Below, piece by piece: positions 35,203 to 48,668 of a stretch of 64,000 nt of DNA. Source of the DNA: Trema orientale (Eukaryota > Streptophyta > Magnoliopsida > Rosales > Cannabaceae); NCBI GenBank assembly GCA_002914845.1, contig JXTC01000664.1:1-64000 (forward strand), given 5' to 3'. The notes under the pieces were generated by a model that worked only from the letters and a program-made list of their open reading frames with translations, did no database searches and was not told the DNA's origin. A program made the translations under genes and the position numbers. Every line of letters begins with the position of its first letter. Within the stretch, counting starts at the first letter, position 1.

Positions 35203-37255
35203 TGTTGGGAATATATACTCTCCAAAGCACATTCCATCATGTAATAAACATTTTCTGGAATTAATAAAATTTGTTAGATATTTTCATTATATCTTTTGCA
35301 TATGTATGATTGAATAAAAGTCCATTTAATTACATAATATGTATCTTTGTGATCACGAGGTGGATTCACAGAATACATTGATACAAGTTATTTTGTAATT
35401 AAATAAAATTATTCGCAGTTAATAAAATAAAGTTGGGCTCTTTATTTTAACTGTTGTAAATTCATTGAGTAATTTGTCTTAATTACATATGGATTTACTA
35501 ATGTAGTTAGACTACATTGAACGGATCAATTATGAGATTTAATAGACCTCAAATAACTATCAGACTTATTAAATCTCATTTGGCATTGATAATACTTTAT
35601 TCTTAATCCTGAGTTAATTATAAATTCATGTTTATTTATACTGCAACATTTGAGTTACTAAAGGGTGCAACTTTAATTGAGGGGTTAATATTCTTAGTAA
35701 CTTGGTGGGAGGTATTTATGGACAGTGACACTTATAGATTGATAATATGGAATTTGTACATACATATCCCTTGACGGGTTTTCGGTACTTGATCTTAGAA
35801 TTCTCTGGCCAGAGTGTGTCAACATATCCAATTAATATGTTGAAAATGATTATTAGAGAAAACCAGTAAGAATCAAGAAATAAAATATAATTAAATTATT
35901 TAGACAGTTGAGACGTCAATTTAATTATAATATGGTACAAAGGATTAAAGTATAGATATCAATGTGGCATGGGCTAATTATTACTAGTGTGATAATATCC
36001 GTAAAAATATCATTTAATAGTAGAGTGCAATTCCAATCTTTTAGTGGAGTAGATTTGGAATTTATAATTCGGCCGATTAATTTAAAGCACAATTGTGGGA
36101 GCCACTATTTTATGAGCCCAAAGATCCTCGGGCTAGCCCGTAAATTCGACTGCACCACTACCAGTCCAATTGATAAAACGGAAATAGCAGTTGGGCCTCA
36201 CAAGTCCAAGACTGCACAAGCCTAGCCCAGTAATTAGGCATAGGCGTGTGGCACTGTACCTCATGGCATAGTGCCAGGCGTGTAGGGCACTCCCATTAAA
36301 TGGGATTTGTAATTTACTACAAGATGGATTATTTGAATTTTGGAAATTCTAAATTAATGTAATAATTAATTTGGAATAAAATTCAAATAGAAAGTCTATC
36401 AGTAAAAATCTGTACGAATTATTTTGTATTAGCCAATTTGATTTAGTAACTATCAAGATAATGGAAATAAATATCTTTTATTTAATTTCTATATTTGAAT
36501 TAAGAAATTTGGATAAATAAAGGATAGATATTTATTTGAATTAATTTCTAATTATCTTAGGAATTAAATATTATTGGAAAGTATTTTGAAATTTGAAAAT
36601 ACACCTTTATAGGGTGTTACACATTTTTAGCAGAGAATCTCTCCGGCAAAAAAAACGTGTAGAGCAATCCTACTAATAAGGGATTGCCCTGGTACATTGA
36701 ATCTGGACAGATATTTTCCTATTAAAAATAACTTTAAAAAAAAGATGTCTAGGAATTTTTTGTACGAAAAAAAAAAGTTACGTAAAATTTCAAAGTGAGA
36801 ATTTTTCTCTGCACCCAGAGAAAAATAACTTTCCAAGAAAATTAAGAGTGTACAGTTTTTCTCGAGAGTTTTGAGTGATCATAATTCTCTAGACAAAAAA
36901 GAAAATCATGCAGATTAATTAAAAGCTAAGTGATAAGAAATTCTTCTTGTTATTGTGTTAGTTTTTAATTTCTTATTTCTGGGTTCTAATCATTTCTCTT
37001 ATAGCGTACAAAGTGACCACGCACCGAGTACAGTATAGAATACGGGTCATAGTCCGGAAGACTTTGGAATGGGAAAACTCGCATCGTTTTTCCGTCAGCA
37101 TTGGTAACGGTCTACAAGAGGTTAGATCTTTTTCCTTCTAATTTTACGAGTACGATCTTATTGTTTTCGCTGCGTTATGTGTTTGTGTGATTTTAGGTTT
37201 CTATTTTTTTTGAAATCTATGGCTATCACCTCACATGCTATAATAAAAACCAACA
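35203..37255 (+). mobile_element. Solo LTR, 2053 bp, probably copia
   Basis: Starts TGTTGGGAATATATAC and ends AAAAACCAACA, flanked by the perfect 5-bp duplication TTTTC at 35198-35202 and 37256-37260. No interior and no second LTR are present, so it is a solo LTR formed by recombination between two LTRs. Orientation is inferred from the TTTTCGCTGCG text near the right end, which resembles copia LTR 3' regions. The reading frame 35962-36225 within it is not a gene. Confidence 0.88.
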
Positions 37256-37260
37256 TTTTC

Positions 37261-38803
37261 TTCACCCTTCATTTTCACTTTAGAAAAGAAAAAAAAAAAC
37301 ATAAACTATGATTTCAATTCTGGTTCTATTTTCTCCCTACCTTTCTTCTAATAAAGAGACACCTACGATTACCTCGAAAAAAAAAAACAAAAACAAAAAA
37401 AAAAGAGACAATTTATGACAATTTAACACTTTTTTATTTTCTTTTTATCACCCTTTTGAAAATATCATCAATTCAAATATTAATCGTTAAGAAAAAATTC
37501 AATGAAGTTACTAAAACAGACCCCTCTACAAAATTTAAAAATTATTTTCTTAGCACACTTCCTTTATATATTACTTAATCCAAATTCGGTCATTAATAAA
37601 ATCAAATCGTTGAATTTAGAATTCATATTATATTCATCCAAAATATTAAAAAAAATTAAAGAGATAACCATAAAAACTTAACGAAAAAGATTTTGACTTT
37701 CTAAGTTTGTTTTTTTTCGTAAGTTTTTTTTCCCCTTACGAGTGATTAGTTTTATAAATTGTGCTTGAGGAGATGTGCTAAGAATGAAGAGTAGAAAGAA
37801 GATTCTAGTATTTAATATTATCGGAGATTTTCACCCAGGGGTACTAAAGACCTCATGGTTATAAAATGGACTCATACTAATAAATTTTGTCAAATCTAAT
37901 ACCTTACAGCACACTACCACCAATATACAACTGTTCTCGACTATGTGTTTAACTGCATTCGACCATGGTCAACCGTGATCAACTATGCTTGACCATGTAT
38001 ACTCAATCATTTTTAACCATCCATTCAAACACATGCTTGATAATTATATTATTTTTCTTCTACTCAACCCTGGTCGAGTTTTGGAGGGAGGGTTAAATTC
38101 AAAATTCCGAAATTTTTATTAAATGAAAGTCTTAATTTTGTTAATGATTTATATTTTCTCTATTTTTTTATCTTATGCTTTAAAATATGATCAAAGTTGA
38201 TAATGCCTAGATATTATTTTTTGTCGTTTATGTCATTTCATATAAAGTTATTTTTATAATTATTTAATATTTAACTAAGAGTGGGACATGGAAAAGATGG
38301 GCGGCAACAGAAGCACCTTTTGAAAATGAAATTATTGTTCTTCGTTCTTTATCTCTTAAAACTTATTAGCTTGTTCTTATGATTGTTTGACTCTATATTT
38401 GTTGTATGAAAAACAAAAGGACTAGTTTTTTGGCCAGTTGTTCATAGCTAATAATTGTTCTTCATTGAACAAACTAATTAGTACTTAACTCTATTAGATT
38501 CTGATCTCATAAGACTTATTACATAACTTGATATCTGAACAATGAGCTTATTATATAACTTGATATCTGAACAATGAAAGTGTTTATAGGGCTAGGATTT
38601 GTGCTCTTGATTGATTAGTGAGACCTATGCTTGATTAAAACAAAGTAGAAAATAAACGGGTTAAGTCATTACTTTGAATAGGATTAAGAGCCATCATAAT
38701 ATTTTCCACCCGTCAAAATAAAATAGGCGGTCGCAAATTGAGCAACTTTTCTCGCGTGTTTCAATGTGAGAGGCAATTGCAAAAATGATTCATTTAATAT
38801 AAC
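37261..38803. other. Intergenic with a 32-bp tandem duplication
   Basis: No gene. A 32-bp unit containing CTTGATATCTGAACAATGA is repeated in tandem at 38515-38577. Near 37960-38010, CATGGTCAAC, GTGATCAAC and CTTGACCATG form a small cluster. The remainder is low-complexity. Confidence 0.5.
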
Positions 38804-38808
38804 ATAAT

Positions 38809-41161
38809 TGTCACGACCCAAATCCCGGGCCAGTGGCAGAAGTGGAAATTCATGATTTATTTTAGAAAATCTTAGAAATTGCAATTCTTAAAAAAAAACG
38901 ACAACTAGTTTAAAAACAACAGCTTCTATAAAAGTTTACAAAAATAGTTCAAATTGTAAATTCCCATAGTTTGTGATCACCACTAGATATAGACTGTTAA
39001 TAATAGTAATAAAACATACATATGCATCATCATTATCATCACAAGTAGGCATAATAGATAATATAGGCTAAATCCAAAGTATGAGCCTTAAATGTTATTA
39101 CAAATCCAAAGTGAATTACTAAGTAGCTACCAACTACTAAACTAGTAATATTCTTCCCGACCGAGTTACTCTGCTCTAGAGTTGCATAAGTCACACTGTA
39201 CACCACCTGAGAGGGTAAAGGTAAAGGGGGTGAGCATTCATATGCTCAGTAGAAATTCAAATACCTTTTGGTATGAATGCAACTTTTCAAACCTGCATGG
39301 TTAGCACCTTTCCAAAACCCATTTATAAAAATAAGTTTACAAATAATCCAGATCAAGAGTAATCATGTATTCAAAACCAAAACAAAAAATCATAATTATG
39401 TTGTACATATCATAAATCAACCAAATATAAGTATGAGCTCTCATCCTCTCATCACGGTCCTGTAATACCTCTTGAACAGAGGTACCCAGCATCCTGACAC
39501 TATCCGAAGGTGTGTCAGCAAATCCTATGCAAGGGCCTAGGTCTCTCACCTAGCACTGCAGCAACTCGCCAGCGATCTAAATACCATGATGCTAAAATAG
39601 AACTCAAGTGTGTGATCCTATGGTAGGTACAACATTTCACAGAGTATGTAATAACCATGCATCAAGTATATCAAGAAATCATGCTTTAAAACTCATTTGG
39701 TATTATTCTGGGATTTAAAAAAAATTGAGCAGCATAACGGCTGTATTTTTCCAAAATTAAAATTTTAAACCTGCATAAAATCATATAAACCAATCCCAGA
39801 ACAATCCCATATATTCAGCAGTTCACAAAATATCCAATCAAATCATTTAATCCATGAAATTCGACAATTTCAAGAAATAGGTTATAATGCACATTTTAAA
39901 TCAAAATAAGTTCAAAACTTGGTAATTGAACCCCTACCTCACCTTGATAACTAGACTAAGCTATCGGCGCCGGTAGATTCTCCCGTTGGTCACCCGGTTG
40001 CTCGGAGGGTCGTTTCGGGATCCCGTGAGCTCACTTTGAGGGGTGACTTTCCAAAGGAAGCCTCAAATTGCGAAACGGAGGTCACTACTGTATTCAGAGC
40101 ACCCAAAAACGTTAGGTCAGACAAATAATTCGATTAATTTGGGCCTCGGGCCCGTGGCACGCAAATCGAGGTAAAATTCCTTATCCTCGCGTCTCGGATT
40201 TCGTGCCACCTTAAAACTTATTGATGTTTTATATCAAAACTCGTCTCTTGATCTTACTTAGTCCATTTCCGAAGTCCAATTTCAGTTTTGAGGTCTCTAG
40301 CTCAAATTTGGGTTTAATTAGAAACTAAATAGAAAAGTTTCAAAAATACCAAGTTCTAAAAATTTTAGATAAACGCCAAAAATTTCAGATCAGATTTTCT
40401 CTCAATTCTTACATTCAATTTCCACAAATTCACCATTTTTTCTCCTATCTTAAACCACATTTTTATCTCCTAAAGTTTCATGAGCATTGGATGAACATTT
40501 GAAAAATAATTGTACAACTACCATTTTTCGTGACGAAAATACCATAAAAACTTTTAAATGCTCACCGGAGCTTCTTGGCTAGAAATTTGTGGCGGTGGAG
40601 GGTCGACCCACGTAGGAGGAAGCTTGGGCTTCGATTTGGTGGCAGTGGGTGGCGGCTAAACGCGCGTGTGAATTGCGCTACTTTACACGCAGTTTCCGGT
40701 GACTAGGCGGCACGACACCGGCAAGGGAGGGGCGGCGCTGGTTCATCGATCGGCGGGCTTCAAGGTCGGCCGGAGCTCGTGGCTGGAGGAGTACCGAAGG
40801 CAGCTGGGGAAGGTTGCAAAGTGTAGGGTGCGAGAAGAAGAAGAAGAAGAAAAAGAGAGGGATAAAGAGAGAAATCGTGAGAGAGAGGGGTTAGGGATTT
40901 TGGGTCTAATCTGGGGCTTTTTTGACACTTGGCAAACATGGGCTAGTGATAAGACTTTTTAAAATTGTATTATGGCCCAAGTTTCAAAGTTTTTCTTCAT
41001 CTAAGTCCTCTAAGTTCTAAATTTGTCCCCAACTTTGAGAATTTCTTCCACTTTGGTCCTTACCTAAAATTAATTCACACTTTAACCAATTTTTATTTAT
41101 TTTAAATTCCCAGTTTTGTGAAAAGACTAAAATATCCCTTATAAAAATCAAAGTTTTTACA
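38809..41161 (-). mobile_element. Solo LTR, 2353 bp, gypsy-type
   Basis: Plus text starts TGTCACGACCC and ends AAAGTTTTTACA, flanked by the perfect 5-bp duplication ATAAT at 38804-38808 and 41162-41166. On the minus strand it ends GGGTCGTGACA, a typical gypsy LTR 3' end, and carries the familiar TACTGAGCATATGAATGCTCA block near 39250-39225. No primer-binding site follows. The GC-richer part 39960-40900 yields spurious frames (for example 40699-40962) that are not genes. Confidence 0.9.
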
Positions 41162-41166
41162 ATAAT

Positions 41167-43177
41167 AAGCAGGAATACAATAATATTAAAAATTGACAAA
41201 GGCAAATAAATGGACCATGTTATTAACTTTAGGTTAGAAGCAATATAATAATGCGATAAATTAATATATAAGGAATTAAATATTACTAATTGACGAAAGA
41301 GAATAAACCGACCATGATGTCAACTAGGAATCAATAGCAGAAATAAAAGTGCGAAATAATGCCAGTTAGAGTTAATAATAGGGATTAAAATTTCAATTCC
41401 GATACGTTAAGACTAGCCATATCATCAAAAAAGGACAAAATAATAAATAATTAAATTTAAAGCCCTAAAATTTAAATAAAATGATGTGATCAGTTGCAAG
41501 GAAAAATAACATAGATCACTAAATAAATGCATACAGTATTTAGGGAAAGCAGGGCGATCGACCTTGAGAGAAATGAAAAAATGCGTACAGTTTTTGATTT
41601 GTTTTATTATTTTTTTTTTTTTTTTTTTTTGTGGTCGTAGCAAAAGGAAAATGAAAAAACACGTTAAAATTAATTACACGATTATAGTTAGTATAAATCA
41701 GTAAATCTTCTTATCAAGTCAAAAAAACAAATCTTTTATAAGGAGTGGTTGTTGTTGATAATTAGGGAGGGAGAAGGGAAGAGAACACGTGGGAACAAAT
41801 TAATAACTGATGAATAAATTATATATATTTACTATAAAAAAAATTATATGTATATAAACTGATGACCACAAATATTTAAGTTAAAATCACGTGGAAAATA
41901 TTACTTAAAAAATAAGAAATATTAACTTTTGGCATGCATCATTGCATCCTAATAAATTGAAGAAGTTCATCATATTATTATATCGAAAAAGAGTGAATAA
42001 ACAAAAATCAAATTTAGGGTACTCTTTTTCTATTAACTAGGAAGGAAATAAGAAAATATATAGAATCAATAAAAAATAAATAAATAAAAAAGATTGACGT
42101 GGAGTATGTTTTAAAACACATCACCAACATTCATTACTGTTAATTGGTGGTAGAGAATAATTGACACATAATTAAAAGTGTGACTAACAATGCTATGCAT
42201 GCAGTTCCATGTTGGGAAAAAACAAGAGTGCGGCCTTTGCTAAAAACAATGCTATGCAATAATAATGCATTGTCATGTGAAACTTCTGATGGATTTATAC
42301 GTGTGGTTAACTAGATCACTAATAGTAATCAAGAAGAAGAGAGAACATACGTACGTGATTTTCAATTAATTTTGAAACATGTTAGGTCCAGATATTGAAG
42401 ATAATTTATATTAACAAATACCAATTTTTGTGGAAGATTCATCATTGTCCTTTTTAAGATATAGTGAAAAATTAGGTACTCGTTTTGAATTTAAATTTAT
42501 GAAGGATAAAATTATTGAGCGTGTATTTTATTCAAAGTGTATATATATCTAAAAGAAAAATGAATATTTAATTTACCAACAGTAAAATAAAGTAGAAAAT
42601 TTTGTTTTCCGCCTTTCATAATTTCTTCTGTCAAAATCAAAGGGCCGGTAAAATGGAAAAAAACAAAAGCCAACACATGTTTTTCACGGCAAAATTCGTC
42701 AAATATTAGACGAAATATTGGAAATAATGGGGCCTGAAATGCCAGGTGCCCAAACTCTTTGATTTTACTTTTCCTTCTCTAGTCTCTACCAAACAGAGAG
42801 AGCATCATATAAAATTTTCTGACCTCTCACATTGCTTTTTTTCTCGCCTTCTCGCCTTTTCCATCTTACCAAACAACACACTAACAATGACAAAAGAAAA
42901 TGGAAACTTAAATAATTCTGCATGCAAAGTTATATATATCCCTCTGAACCCTGATTCAGTTTTTACCTAAGTTTATGCAATAATTCAAAAAGTTATATGG
43001 ACAAATCACAGAAAACCTTAGAAAGATGATATTGACCACTAAAGTTCATATTAAGTGTAGTCTTCTTATATATGTGTACGTACGTACGAAATAGGAATAT
43101 TGATAGCTAGCATTCTAAATAAGTCTAGGAACAGTTTTTTTTTTCCCCTCATAAAAACGGGTTTCTCAAGAAATAAT
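41167..43177. other. Intergenic, no gene
   Basis: AT-rich, with a T20 run at about 41612-41631 and short frames of no recognisable family (42746-42970 and others). No element boundaries with target duplications were found. Confidence 0.4.
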
Positions 43178-43927
43178 AATAATAAAGGGATTTGAACATA
43201 AATGCCCCAACTTTTAGAGTTAAGATGTCCCTTTTTAACTTTTATGTATACAAATGTCCCTTTTTAATTTATATTTGTCTTAATTCCAAGTTTACCCTTT
43301 CTTTTATATTATCGTGTTCAGTCCTAATCTTCTCTCTCAACTCCGATCTCTACCACTTGGATCTTCGGCGATCATTCCGACGAGCTTCTTCGTCTAATCT
43401 CAACCGCCACCATATTATATATATATATATATATATACACACATTACCGGCGACGATGGCGTCTGAAGTCGAAAGCTAGAGTAGATCTCTCTTGATTCTA
43501 GCATCGATATGGTGGAAAGCCATTACTGTCGTCGGCTTCATTCAAGAAACAGCGTCATGAGTCTGAACATTCAGGTAGATATTTTGGGCAAGCTTTAAGG
43601 ATCCAGATCTAGATCCAAGAAGTACCATTACTGCACATAAACTTTAATCTCCATTCGTTTTTTTTTTTTGCCTGAATTTGATCTCTATTCCTTATATATA
43701 TTAGTTTCACGATCGTGGGCTTGGAGCAATGGTAATCGATTCAAGTATCATTTCCTAGATTTTTTTTTTTTCTGTTTATTATTTAACTATGCTTGAACTA
43801 ATTCAATTCTATTTACTTACATAACTAATTACCGTTATTCCTAACAATCAATTTTGTTTTTTTGATTTTCAAATAAATTAGCAATTTCGTCAACTTTTCG
43901 TAAGAGCATGTTTTCCATGGTTATGGA

Positions 43928-44493
43928 TAGAGGTGTCAATGTGAGTCGGGTTTCGTAGGTCGGCCCACATTCTGAAAAAAAAGTACAGTACCGGCCTAGT
44001 CCAGGGCCTCATTATGTGGGCTTGGGCTGGCCCGTTATATATAGTAGATAGGGGCTGGGCTGGACTTCAGTCATATGCCCACAGCCCGGCCTGACCCACA
44101 TTTTTATTGGCCCACATTTAGTCATTCTCTATATAATTTTAAATATATTTCTTAATTAATTATTTTCATTTATATGCTTTTAATGTTATTTATTTACTTA
44201 TTTTCTATTATTTTCAATTTATTCAAATTTTAAAAGAATATAAATAGATTTTAGGCCCATATTTGATATTTCAAAGCATAGAACAACAACGAAATTAGGT
44301 CCACATTGTGGCCCATATTCAGCTCGCATAGGCACGACCCACTTAAGCGCGGCCCACTTAGGTCTGCATAAAATATGGGCTGGGTCTATGGGCCGGACCG
44401 TGCCGTATTTTAGGCGGGTCAGGCCTAAGCCCAATACGAAACTCGTATGGCCTTATCAAATGTGGACTAGGCCCAGCCCACTTTACATCTCTA
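43928..44493. mobile_element. Nested non-autonomous hAT element, GGCCCA-rich
   Basis: Starts TAGAGGTGTCAATGTGAG and ends CACTTTACATCTCTA (inverted repeat TAGAGRTGT). Flanks GTTATGGA (43920-43927) and GTTATGGG (44494-44501) match 7 of 8. Subterminal GGGCTGG, GGCCCAC and GGCCCAGCCC motifs repeat in both orientations. Non-coding. Confidence 0.85.
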
Positions 44494-44595
44494 GTTATGG
44501 GTATGAGTTGTGTGGTAGCGTGATAGCTTTTTATACAAACTTTATTTTGAATTTGATTGTTATATAAATTTGATCTTGTAACATTTTTCAAAAAT

Positions 44596-45240
44596 GGTAA
44601 ATAGTTTTATACAACAATAAATCATCATATAAAGTGGTAAATAAGTTACATACGCCAGTAATCACACATATAATATGACAAAAAATTAACATACAATGGT
44701 AACTAAGTTATATACTCTAGTAAATTAATCATATACTATAGCAAATAAGTTGTATAATTTGATAAATAAATTATATACAATGGTAAATCATTGATATATA
44801 ATGGTAAATTAATTATATACACCAGTAGATAAATTATATGCCCTACTAAATGTATTATATATTATGGTAAATGAATTATATACACCGGTAAATAAAAAAT
44901 ATACTCCGATAAATAAATAATGTACTATTGTAAATGAATTATATATACCGGTAAATGAAAAATATACATCGGTAAATGAATTATATATTATGGTAAATAA
45001 ATTATATACACTGGTAAATGAAAAATATACACCGGTAAATAAATTATATACTATGATAAATAAATTATATACACCGATAAATGAATTATATATTATGGTA
45101 AATAAATTATATACACATGTAAATGAAAAATATATACTAGTAAATGAATTATATTTACCAGTAAATGAAAAATATACATTAGTAAATTAATTATATACTA
45201 TAGTAAATGAATCATATATGTTGGTAAATTAATTATATAC
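44596..45240. repeat. 21-bp minisatellite, about 30 units
   Basis: Units built on GGTAAATRAATTATATAC plus three variable bases, alternating with GGTAAATGAAAAATATAC. The period of 21 is a multiple of 3, so a plus-strand frame stays open from 44990 to 45190 and reads as seven-residue repeats (VNKLYTP, VNEKYTL). Older units at the left are more diverged. It lies inside the Mutator-like element. Confidence 0.93.
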
Positions 45241-45396
45241 ATGAATATGTCAAATTAACTTACATAGGGATATCATGGTAAAGTATAATCATTAAGACTT
45301 AAAAAATGGATATTTTTGTTAATAAAACGAAAATAGGATATTTATTAACACATAGCTTTAAAAACGGGCATGTGGTGTAGTTTCCTCAATAATAAA

Positions 45397-46460
45397 AGCT
45401 AAAAGGCTTCAATTACAGTACAAATACAAAAGATTATAATTTTAAATTCCTCAAAAAATGAGACGAAAAGTGGATCACAAACAAAATAACAGCAAGAATA
45501 ATTGTGGGCTACCATAATTCTCCAAGAGAAGAAGATGACAAGAATAACTACCAGTAAACAATTGTCTTCACCTGTTATTGGACTGCATTCTTAGCGAGTA
45601 GACTATGATTCTAACACCAAATGAAATCCACACCCGCTAAAAAGAAAACCAACTCATCCACATTACTGATTTAAATTAAAGAAAAAATTCTCAGATTCAA
45701 AATCTAGTAAATAAAATTTAAAACTCACACAGCTCAAAGATAATATGGTATAAAAATTCACACAAACGTGGTACTCCAACTAGATTTAAATCTGAACTTA
45801 TTAGAAAAATAAAAAATAAATAAATAATAAAATAAATAAATAAACTCATCATCCCCGAAAGAGATCTGGGAGGATAGGGAAGGAGGAAGAAAGGTTGGAG
45901 AGGGAGATCAAAGCACTTTCTCTCAAGGAACGGTTTTCAGTACTTAAAGAATTTTTTAACTAATTCTTTTTTCTCTTTTTTTCACAATTTGTTTCATTTT
46001 TTTCTGATCTATAATTCTAGAAATAGCTTTTTTTATTTTAAAAAAAAAAAGACACACAGATACAAACACATTCTTCTCCTTACTCACAGCTTAATTAGTT
46101 CAAATTCTACACTTTTTTTTTTTTTTTTTGTAGAAATAAAGCTGTAGTTTAATACATTAATACTGGATACTTAAATGGTCAGGATTATATATATGGTTAA
46201 AAAGATTAATATATTTTTTTTGTTCCAAAAGGAAAGTGTCATCTAATATGGTCTGGCATGCATATTAATTAAATAGCACTGATCAGTACTATCTCGACGC
46301 TCATTACCAAATACAAATTTAGCTGGAGCCTGGAGGTTTATGAAGTGCTAGGGTAGGTATCAACCATCGTCTTCTGTAGTATTAAATGCGTCGACTAAGA
46401 TATATACTTAATTAACAGCAAACACTCTTAAAATAAAAAAGGATTTACAAATGTATATGT
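45397..46460. other. Intergenic, no gene
   Basis: AT-rich with an (AAAT)n-like run near 45805-45845. No coding or named repeat. Confidence 0.35.
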
Positions 46461-46469
46461 ATGTATAAT

Positions 46470-46686
46470 GGGACTAGTTCAATAGGGATTTTTTTCATTC
46501 TCTATCGATAGAAAATTAATTTTGATACATAGATTTCAATCTAATACTTAGAATTAAATGTATACAATGTCTAACGTGAATTAAATGATAACATTTATTT
46601 TTGTAACCATTGGATTAATATCGAATGGTCAAAACTAAATTATCTATCGATAAGGAATAAAAAAAATCTTTATTGTACTAGCTCTC
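46470..46686. mobile_element. Mutator-like MITE, family GGGCACCAATT, copy D (diverged)
   Basis: Left GGGACTAGTTCAATAGGG, right ATTGTACTAGCTCTC, with the perfect 9-bp duplication ATGTATAAT at 46461-46469 and 46687-46695. It carries subterminal CTATCGATAG and CTATCGATAAGG motifs in inverted positions. Ends follow the family pattern, but the interior differs from copies A-C. Confidence 0.85.
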
Positions 46687-46695
46687 ATGTATAAT

Positions 46696-47403
46696 ATATA
46701 TTATATATATTGATCATTTGTAACAGGAATCCAATTTAGAACATTTCTACATATTTTATGAATATATTGATGAGATATATGACCGAGTGCGACCAGGAAG
46801 CAACATTTCATTTTTAATTTTCATATGTTTTTTTTTCCCCCACTAGCCTACTTAAGGGCTAATTTGAAATTGTTTTCTACAGCCCCTAATTCTATTTTCA
46901 GATTATTTAAGCAACGATTGGTGTTTGGTAAATTTTTTTTGGTCAAATTATTTTATAATCAGCTGTCTTGAAAGTAACTTTTGGAAACAAATTGTTCTCT
47001 GTAGAAGGTTTCAAAATTAATTGGCATAGAACATCTTTTTAAAAAAAATATTTGATTAGCATAGATTTTTAATTGTTCTATAGCCAACTTTTCTAAGCCC
47101 TTTTAATAAGCTATAAAATCTTTCTTTTAGTTTTTGCTAAGTATCTCAGCAAAATGAAAACAAACCGGTGATCATTTTCCAACAAGCACAACAATATATA
47201 CCAAACTAGCATAAAGTTTGAACTTATTAGTGACTTTTATGGCTAGCTAGGCTGACCCTCAAAAGATATAGCCTCTATAGTTACTTTGGGGTTTTTTTTT
47301 CTCTTTTTTTCCCCAACAATTTTCCTTGGCAATTAATTATAGCCTAATAATATCTAATTTAATAAAAATCTAGAGACCACAAAATTGGGTTATATGTATG
47401 TAT

Positions 47404-47458
<55 letters not shown>

Positions 47459-48660
47459 TAATGATATGAAAGGTTTATTATTGTCTCAATATTCCATTTC
47501 ATTCAATTAATTATAGCCATAAAGGTAAGTTGAAATGACCGAAATTTTCTTATGTACAAGATGGGGAAGGAAGGTAGAAAAAGAAAGTAGGCTTTTTGCC
47601 ACTTTAACGATTTTGTTATCGTCGATCCCACTTTATAATTGTAATTTGATTACATGACTGTCATGAAAAATAAAGAGATAATCATATTGTGTGATTTGTA
47701 CGCAAAAGACAGTTTTCGTCGAAGAGATAGGTCGGTGTTAAAGTTTCTCTAATTGAGTTTAATGCTTTATAGCTCCGTTTGATTTATCCATTTGAATGAG
47801 TGTATTTAAATAAAAATTATAAAATGGGTTATAATTGGAATGTGTGACATTTGAAGTGAAATAAATTGGAATGGATAGTAATGAGAATGAAAGACATTAA
47901 AATAGACCATTCGAAAGTAACTCTCTAAAATTGATTGTTATTGATTTATCTATATTGGTTGGTACGATTCATTAGCTATAGAAGTAACACAAGTTATATT
48001 TCGGTCACAAAGAAAGATTGATTTATTGACTACAGCATTAGGGACCCAAGAGCATGGGGGTCGTGTTAGAGGACAACTATAGTACGTCAAACAAATAGAT
48101 TACTTTGAGACTATGAGACGCAATTGTTCTTCGAAAATGCAGGCTGACATGGATGATATGAGAAAAATATGACAAACTTAACTTCACAAATCCAACTACT
48201 AAAAAAAGAAAGAAAAAAAAAAGGCTTGAGGAAAAAGAATTAGGTAATGTCAATTGTGGGCAAATACCTATGGATAAACGTAATAATACTAAGGCAAGTT
48301 GCACAATATATGAAGAAGCGAAAAAATAAGGATCCGATATATGTTACAGAGTTTAGAGATGTGTATTAATTACTTTATCTTTTTATCTTAAGTCTTTTTA
48401 ATGATAAATGAATAACTATGATTTTTTAGGATACTGTTTGTATGTTTGGGATAGACAATGTAGAAAATATAGCAAAGGGCTTAGTGTAAAAGAATTATAG
48501 ATGTGCTATTCATGATCGTCGTCTTAAAGATAACAACTTAAGATTTTATGACCTTGTAACCTGATATTGATACAAATATACAGATCCTAATAGATATAAA
48601 AAATAATTTTGGATGCTCTTTTATTTTTACTTTTTCTTAAATCTAAAATTTAAATTATAA
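46696..48660. other. Intergenic, no gene
   Basis: AT-rich sequence with the (AT)n tract at 47407-47455 and no recognisable protein. The minus-strand frame 48077-48304 is low-complexity. Confidence 0.4.
47407..47455. repeat. (AT)24 microsatellite
   Basis: Uninterrupted AT dinucleotides, 49 bp, likely length-polymorphic. Confidence 0.97.
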
Positions 48661-48668
48661 TATATAAA

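Larger units (their letters stand above)
43187..45387. mobile_element. Mutator-like element, possibly gene-carrying, with nested hAT
   Basis: Flanked by the perfect 9-bp duplication AATAATAAA (43178-43186 and 45388-45396). The left end reads GGGATTTGAACATAAATGCCC and the right end, inverted, GAGGAAACTACACCACATGCCC. Further in, spaced ATGTCC/ATATCC-TTTTT motifs appear in the same order from both ends. The interior holds a C-rich, codon-like stretch around 43320-43480, a nested hAT element (43928-44493) and a 21-bp minisatellite. No transposase is visible, so it is non-autonomous. The C-rich stretch may be captured host sequence (Pack-MULE style), which is inference. Confidence 0.75.

Noticed and set aside
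40699..40962. 87-residue Arg/Glu-rich frame
   Set aside because: Lies inside the solo LTR 38809-41161 and runs over an AGAAGA/GAGAGA tract; no domain.
44990..45190. 66-residue frame with seven-residue repeats
   Set aside because: Open only because the minisatellite period is 21; no promoter or conserved flanking coding sequence.
47407..47455. Regulatory or origin-like AT element
   Set aside because: A plain dinucleotide microsatellite is the simplest reading; nothing else supports a function.
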